Below are positions 60,039-64,000 of a stretch of DNA of 64,000 bases, in pieces. Under the pieces are notes generated by a model. It did not search any database. It was given only the letters and a program-made list of their open reading frames with translations, and was not told the origin of the DNA. A program made the translations under genes and the position numbers. Every line of letters begins with the position of its first letter. The first letter of the stretch is position 1. Origin of the DNA: Thermoleophilum album (GTDB taxonomy: Bacteria; Actinomycetota; Thermoleophilia; Solirubrobacterales; Thermoleophilaceae); contig NZ_FNWJ01000001.1 of assembly GCF_900108055.1 (NCBI RefSeq), forward strand, positions 806,001 through 870,000. Direction: 5' to 3'.

Positions 60039-61522
60039 GCGGAGCCGAGGCGCGGTCTCAGACGGGCGCCGCGCTCGAGTCACGCGAGGCCGGCGGCCGC
60101 GTAATCCGTGGCGGGCTGGTCAGGTCCCTGGGCTACGCCGCCGGCGCCGTCTTGACGGCCGCCGCGTCGGTGCTGCTGCTCCGATACCTGTCGGTCGCCG
60201 ATTTCGGTCGCTACGTCACCGTGATGTCGGTCGTTGCGATCGTCGGTGGCCTGGCTGACGCCGGCCTCACCTTGATCGGTCAGCGCGAGTACGCCACCGC
60301 TCCGACCGAGCGCGCCCGGCGGGCGCTGCTTGCCGACCTGGTCGCGCTGCGGCTCGTGATCACGCCGATCGGCGTGCTGCTGGCGCTGCTGTTCGGTCTC
60401 GCCGTGGGTTACGAGCGCCCGATGCTCGAAGGCATCGCACTCGCCGGCGCGGGGACGGTGCTCGCTGTGGTCGCCGGGTCACTGGTCGTACCGCTCACCA
60501 CCCAGCTGCGCTTCGCCAGCGCCACTGCTGTCGAGCTAACAAGGCAAGCAGCGATCGCGATCGGGATCGCCTGCCTGGTAGCGATCGGCGCGCCCTTCGC
60601 TGCTTTCTTCCTGAACCACATCGCGGCGGGGGCCGTGAGCGTCCTTGTGGCCGTGTTGCTGATCGGCTCCGCGCGTGCGCTGCGACCGCGCTTCGCTCCT
60701 CGGGAATGGCGACGCCTGCTCGCGGAGGCGCTCCCGGTCGCCGCGTCGAGCGTCGTCAACGTCGTCTACATGCGGGCGCTGGTGATCCTCATGTCGGTCC
60801 TTGCGAGTGCTCAAGCGACCGGCTTGTTTGCGACTTCCTATCGCGTGGTCGAAGTGCTGGTCGGCGTTCCCCAGCTCATGGTCGGCGCGGCCTTTCCGGT
60901 GCTGGCGCACGCCGGGGCTTACGACCGGGAACGTTTGGCGTACGCCATGCAGCGGTCCACGGAGGCAGCGTTCGTAGCTGGCTTGGCCTTGGCGATCGCG
61001 GTATCGATCGCAGCGCGACCGGCTATCGAGCTGTTAGGGGGGAGTCGCTACGAAGGCGCGGCCCCAGTGCTATCGATCCACGTGTTCGGGTTAGTTGGTG
61101 CGTTCGTGACGCAGGCGTGGGCATTAGCGCTCGTGTCGATCCGGCAGCAGCGAGCGCTGATCACGGTGAACCTGGTCGGTTTAGCGACGGTTGCCGCCCT
61201 GGGGGTGCCGCTCGTCATGGTGCTGGGTGCGACCGGCGCGGCGCTCGCGGCCGTGGTCGGAGAACTCGCGCTGGCGGGCTCGTTGCTGTTCTTCTTGGTG
61301 CGCGCTGACTCATCGACGGCGCCGGATCTGCGCCCCGTCGCCAAGGCACTAGCGATCGCAGCTGCCTGCTTTGCGGTCGGCCACCTCCTGCCCATCGCCG
61401 AGGTCGCGGCGGCGTTCCTCGCCAGCGCGTCCTTTCTGCTCGTGGCGTGGCGCTTGCGGCTTCTGCCGCGCGAGGTCACCGACGCGCTGTGGCCGGGGAG
61501 CCGGTTACCGGGAGCTCGGTGA
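60035..61522 (+). CDS. Wzx-like polysaccharide flippase (MOP superfamily), second copy
   Basis: A 495-residue membrane protein with about 12-14 helices: GGLVRSLGYAAGAVLTAAAS, SVADFGRYVTVMSVVAIVGG, ADAGLTLIGQREYA, and a central SSVVNVVYMRALVILMSVLA. It belongs to the same superfamily as the flippase at 56.2 kb but is only distantly similar, so it is not a recent duplicate; it may serve a second glycan. It is translationally coupled to the FkbM gene, and its last 47 bp overlap the convergent GT2 gene. Confidence 0.88.
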   Translation: MSGAEARSQTGAALESREAGGRVIRGGLVRSLGYAAGAVLTAAASVLLLRYLSVADFGRYVTVMSVVAIVGGLADAGLTLIGQREYATAPTERARRALLADLVALRLVITPIGVLLALLFGLAVGYERPMLEGIALAGAGTVLAVVAGSLVVPLTTQLRFASATAVELTRQAAIAIGIACLVAIGAPFAAFFLNHIAAGAVSVLVAVLLIGSARALRPRFAPREWRRLLAEALPVAASSVVNVVYMRALVILMSVLASAQATGLFATSYRVVEVLVGVPQLMVGAAFPVLAHAGAYDRERLAYAMQRSTEAAFVAGLALAIAVSIAARPAIELLGGSRYEGAAPVLSIHVFGLVGAFVTQAWALALVSIRQQRALITVNLVGLATVAALGVPLVMVLGATGAALAAVVGELALAGSLLFFLVRADSSTAPDLRPVAKALAIAAACFAVGHLLPIAEVAAAFLASASFLLVAWRLRLLPREVTDALWPGSRLPGAR

Positions 61523-62450
61523 GGCGCTCCGGCCCCCCGCCGCGCTTCGCGAGCCGCGGTCTTTGGGGCCAGCGGACGAGCGACCAGGCGGCGACGGCGA
61601 GAGCTGCCGGGGCCGTGAGCGCATAGCGCAGAAGCCACCTAATCGGGCGCTTGCCCGCACGGTCGCCGCGGCGCAGCGTCTCGAGCCAGTGGTGGCACGC
61701 TGACACCAGGGCGAAGAGCCGCGGCGGAAGGTGTCGTGCGCGGCCGAAGCGCTCGGGGTGGCGAGCGAAGAGGATCGCCTCGGCGCGTGCCCCGCGAGCC
61801 CGCCGAATGCGCTCCCGGTAGCGCATTGGGCGTGGCGGATGTTCGACGACCATCTCCGGCTCGAAGACGATCGGTCCGAAGCGGGCTACCGAGAAGGCGA
61901 GGTCGAGGTCTTCGCAGTGGCAGTAGCCGCAGTGCGCAAAGAAGCTTTGGTCGAAGCCGCCGACACGGTCGAGCAGCGAGCGGCGGAAGCCGATGTTGCA
62001 GGTGACGTGAGCCCCCGGTCGCTCGACCAGCACGCTGTGCTCGGATAGAGCGTCGAATGGGGCGGAGCGCACCGGGCCCTCCACGCCGACCGCCGACGGA
62101 TCCTTGCGGAGGCGCTCATAAGCGGCGGCGATCCACTGCGGCGCGGGGATCGTGTCGTCGTCGGTAAACAACACGATCTCCCCCCGCGCCGCCGCGAGGC
62201 CGAGGTTGCGTGCGGAGCCCGGCCCTTGACCACTCCCGCGGATGACGCGTAGCCGAGGCGGGCGCGGCAGTCGCGCCGACTCGACCGGCGGCTCGCTGCC
62301 ATCGTCGACGACGATTACCTCGAAGCTAGGTGCGCCCTCCTGACGCTCGAGGGCCGCCAGTGTGCGCACAAGCGAGGCGTGCCGATCACGCGTCGGCACC
62401 ACCACGCTGACCTTCGGTGTGTCTGGCGTCTGTTCGCGCTCCTCGGTCAC
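61476..62450 (-). CDS. GT2-family glycosyltransferase
   Basis: A 324-residue GT-A enzyme: VSVVVPTRDRHASLVRTLAAL, VIVVDDGSEPP, GPGSARNLGLAAARG, VLFTDDDTIPAPQWI (DXD), GFRRSLLDRVGGFDQSFF and CEDLDLAFSVARFG as the catalytic region. A hydrophobic helix near the C-terminus (about 275-295) suggests membrane attachment. The GTG start is 12 nt after the upstream GT4 stop, so they form an operon. Confidence 0.9.
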   Translation of the reverse strand: MTEEREQTPDTPKVSVVVPTRDRHASLVRTLAALERQEGAPSFEVIVVDDGSEPPVESARLPRPPRLRVIRGSGQGPGSARNLGLAAARGEIVLFTDDDTIPAPQWIAAAYERLRKDPSAVGVEGPVRSAPFDALSEHSVLVERPGAHVTCNIGFRRSLLDRVGGFDQSFFAHCGYCHCEDLDLAFSVARFGPIVFEPEMVVEHPPRPMRYRERIRRARGARAEAILFARHPERFGRARHLPPRLFALVSACHHWLETLRRGDRAGKRPIRWLLRYALTAPAALAVAAWSLVRWPQRPRLAKRGGGPERLTELPVTGSPATARR

Positions 62451-62462
62451 GTGCGCGCAACC

Positions 62463-63617
62463 TTACGAGGGCCGCCTTACGAGGGTCGCAAGCATCTTCG
62501 CTTTACGGGGCCGTCCTAATGCGGCGGCGCGCTCGTAGATGCGCGCGTTTTTCTCCGCGATTGCTCGCCAACGGAGCGCTCGAGCCGCCCGCGCCGCTTG
62601 CTCTGCGAGTCTCCTCCTGAGCTCCGGGTCGTCGAGCGCGCGCAGTACCTGTCGAGCCAGCGCCTCGGCGTCTCCTACGGGAAACAGCAAACCGTTGTTG
62701 CCGTGCTCAACGAAGTCACGATGCGCGGGAATGTCGCTGGCGACCGGTGCCAGGCCGCAGGCAGCTGCCTCGCGCAGGGCGATGTTGAATCCCTCAGCTA
62801 GCGACGGTGCGACGATCACCCCGCAGCCCGCAAGCAGCCGTGGTAGTTCGGCGTTCTGGTAGCGCGGGATCACCGTCACTCGCGGTCGCAGCTGGGGGTC
62901 GAGTGAGCTCAGCACCTGCCGCTCGTCGGCCACCGTCCCCAACAAGCGAAAGCGGGCGCGCGGGTTGTGCGCCGCGATCTTGGACATCGCCGTGGCCGCA
63001 GTCAGGCAACCCTTGCGTGGATTCCAGCTGCCCACGATCGCCACGTGGTCGCCGGTTTCGACGGTCTCGGCGGCCGCCAGGAGTTCGTCTCGCAGACCGT
63101 TTCCGACCACAAAGCAACGCGTACGCTCGATGCCGAAGCGCTCGCTGGCCCACTCGCGGTCGCCCGAGTTCAAGAACACGCAGGCGTCCGCCAAAGCCAG
63201 CGATAGCTCGACTTCCCGCAGCCGCCACCACCCGTGATAGAGGCGTGTGCGCAGGTGCAGGCGCGGTGCTTCGGCTCCCGGGAGGGCGGTTTCCGCCTGC
63301 CAGCCGACGTGCTCGAGGCCGTGCGATCTCGTCACGAGTGTCGGCGAGCGTCTGCGCCCGAGCGCCCAAAGCCAGGCATCACCCGTCGAAGCGTCGACCA
63401 CGTCGTAGCGGTGCGCGGAGCGCCACAACTCGCGTGCCACGAACTCGGGAAACAACGCCTCTTTGGCAAGCGCAGGCAGGCGCCGCGGGAGGTCGTCGAA
63501 CGAAAAGATCGTGACTTCGGCCCCGAGCTGTTTGAGGCCCTTGGCGAGCGAAAGCGTCGCTCCCGGCGCTCCGCTGTCTCGATCGAGATCGTGGTGAATG
63601 GTCAGCAGGACCCGCAT
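62463..63617 (-). CDS. GT4-family glycosyltransferase
   Basis: A 384-residue GT-B enzyme. The N-domain is VLLTIHHDLDRDSGAPGATL. The C-domain has VAIVGSWNPRKGCLTAATAM, RFRLLGTVADERQVL, APSLAEGFNIALREAAACGL (EX7E) and FVEHGNNGLLFPVGDAEAL. Its start overlaps the end of the upstream transferase by 16 bp. ATG start. The N-terminal HDLDRDSGAPG glycine loop fits donor-domain contacts in this family. Confidence 0.9.
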   Translation of the reverse strand: MRVLLTIHHDLDRDSGAPGATLSLAKGLKQLGAEVTIFSFDDLPRRLPALAKEALFPEFVARELWRSAHRYDVVDASTGDAWLWALGRRRSPTLVTRSHGLEHVGWQAETALPGAEAPRLHLRTRLYHGWWRLREVELSLALADACVFLNSGDREWASERFGIERTRCFVVGNGLRDELLAAAETVETGDHVAIVGSWNPRKGCLTAATAMSKIAAHNPRARFRLLGTVADERQVLSSLDPQLRPRVTVIPRYQNAELPRLLAGCGVIVAPSLAEGFNIALREAAACGLAPVASDIPAHRDFVEHGNNGLLFPVGDAEALARQVLRALDDPELRRRLAEQAARAARALRWRAIAEKNARIYERAAALGRPRKAKMLATLVRRPS

Positions 63618-64000
63618 CGGGTCCGTTCAAGTTCTGGTTCGGCGCGGTTCGCTCGAGAGGCGCTGCTGCCCAGGAAGCCCCCGAGTGCTCGCTGGTAGGC
63701 GCGATCGAGGCGTTCGGCGAACGCGCGCCCCGAGTAGCGATCCACCTGCTCGCGCGGATAACTGACGCGGGCGCCCGGTTCGCGCGACAACGGTCCCTGC
63801 ACGAGCAGCTGCGCAAGCGTCAGCCAGTCGCCGGGATCGAACAGCAGCGCCCCCCGCGGTGCGACTTCGGGAATCGCGCCTGACCGCGCGGCAGCGATCG
63901 CGAGTCCGACGCACGCGGCTTCGGCCATGACCATCCCGAACTGCTCCTCCCAAGACCAGATCGGCAAGCTTGCGAGCACCAGACACGACGCCCGTCGGTA
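63602..64000 (-). CDS. GT4-family glycosyltransferase (5' part outside window)
   Basis: Only the C-terminal 132 residues are visible; the frame is open to the right edge. The segment LPIWSWEEQFGMVMAEAACV is the GT4 donor-site helix (EEQFGMVMAEA), followed by GAIPEVAPRGALLFDPGDW and a charged helical end. The GTG at 63979 is internal, not a start. It is the upstream partner, with a 16-bp overlap, of the GT4 gene at 62463-63617. Confidence 0.85.
   Translation of the reverse strand, partial: YRRASCLVLASLPIWSWEEQFGMVMAEAACVGLAIAAARSGAIPEVAPRGALLFDPGDWLTLAQLLVQGPLSREPGARVSYPREQVDRYSGRAFAERLDRAYQRALGGFLGSSASRANRAEPELERTRCGSC

Overview
The window is dense, GC-rich bacterial DNA with short or negative gene spacing and many GTG and TTG starts. 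Gene content points to Actinomycetota, most likely the class Thermoleophilia. The signs are an acyl-CoA carboxylase with a biotin carboxylase/BCCP alpha chain and a small epsilon-like subunit, a GT81 glucosyl-3-phosphoglycerate synthase, a sigma factor fused to a zinc finger and membrane anchor, and a secreted 'CADDG...DLDEY.DC' protein. The class is an inference from families recalled; no search was run. I see no transposase, integrase, phage gene or CRISPR array.

Left part (0-20 kb), housekeeping: a partial SDR; a tRNA-Phe/purK/purE/fabI strand; a ferritin-like protein; a secreted M23 peptidase; an MrfA-like helicase; a GT81 synthase/HAD phosphatase pair that should make a glycosyl-glycerate; glycerate kinase with a macro-domain protein; a DtxR/MntR regulator; an aminotransferase; sucCD; a HAD hydrolase; an MFS transporter; and the acyl-CoA carboxylase alpha chain.

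Middle part (20-34.7 kb), sulfur and propionyl-CoA: a tightly overlapped operon sir-cysH-cysD-cysN-cysC-tauE-like takes sulfate to sulfide and also makes PAPS. A rhodanese lies upstream of it. The carboxyltransferase, a GT87-like membrane protein and an epsilon-like subunit form another operon. A methylmalonyl-CoA mutase large subunit lies beside a DUF305 lipoprotein. Together with sucCD and the alpha chain these would carry propionyl-CoA to succinyl-CoA and succinate, as needed by an organism living on odd-chain fatty acids or alkanes. The B12-binding subunit and the epimerase are not here. A sigma factor that looks membrane-tethered ends this part.

Right part (35-64 kb), cell surface: a GT-C membrane enzyme, two paralogous membrane GGDEF proteins, and an R2lox-like diiron protein fused to an SCP2 domain. 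Then comes a large polysaccharide locus: polyprenyl-phosphate sugar transferase, O-antigen ligase/polymerase, nine soluble glycosyltransferases (including a WecG-type enzyme and one cut by the right edge), nucleotide-sugar dehydrogenase, epimerase, two Wzx-like flippases, two methyltransferases and an LhgO-type oxidase. Genes here alternate strands and often overlap at their 3' ends.

Most notable: the R2lox-SCP2 fusion with the cross-link Val/Tyr pair conserved; the sigma-zinc finger-TM-tail protein with an upstream 15-codon ORF; an MFS gene whose first helix lies upstream of any normal start codon; and a 36-bp tandem duplication at a convergent gene end that preserves a relic of the neighbour's stop.
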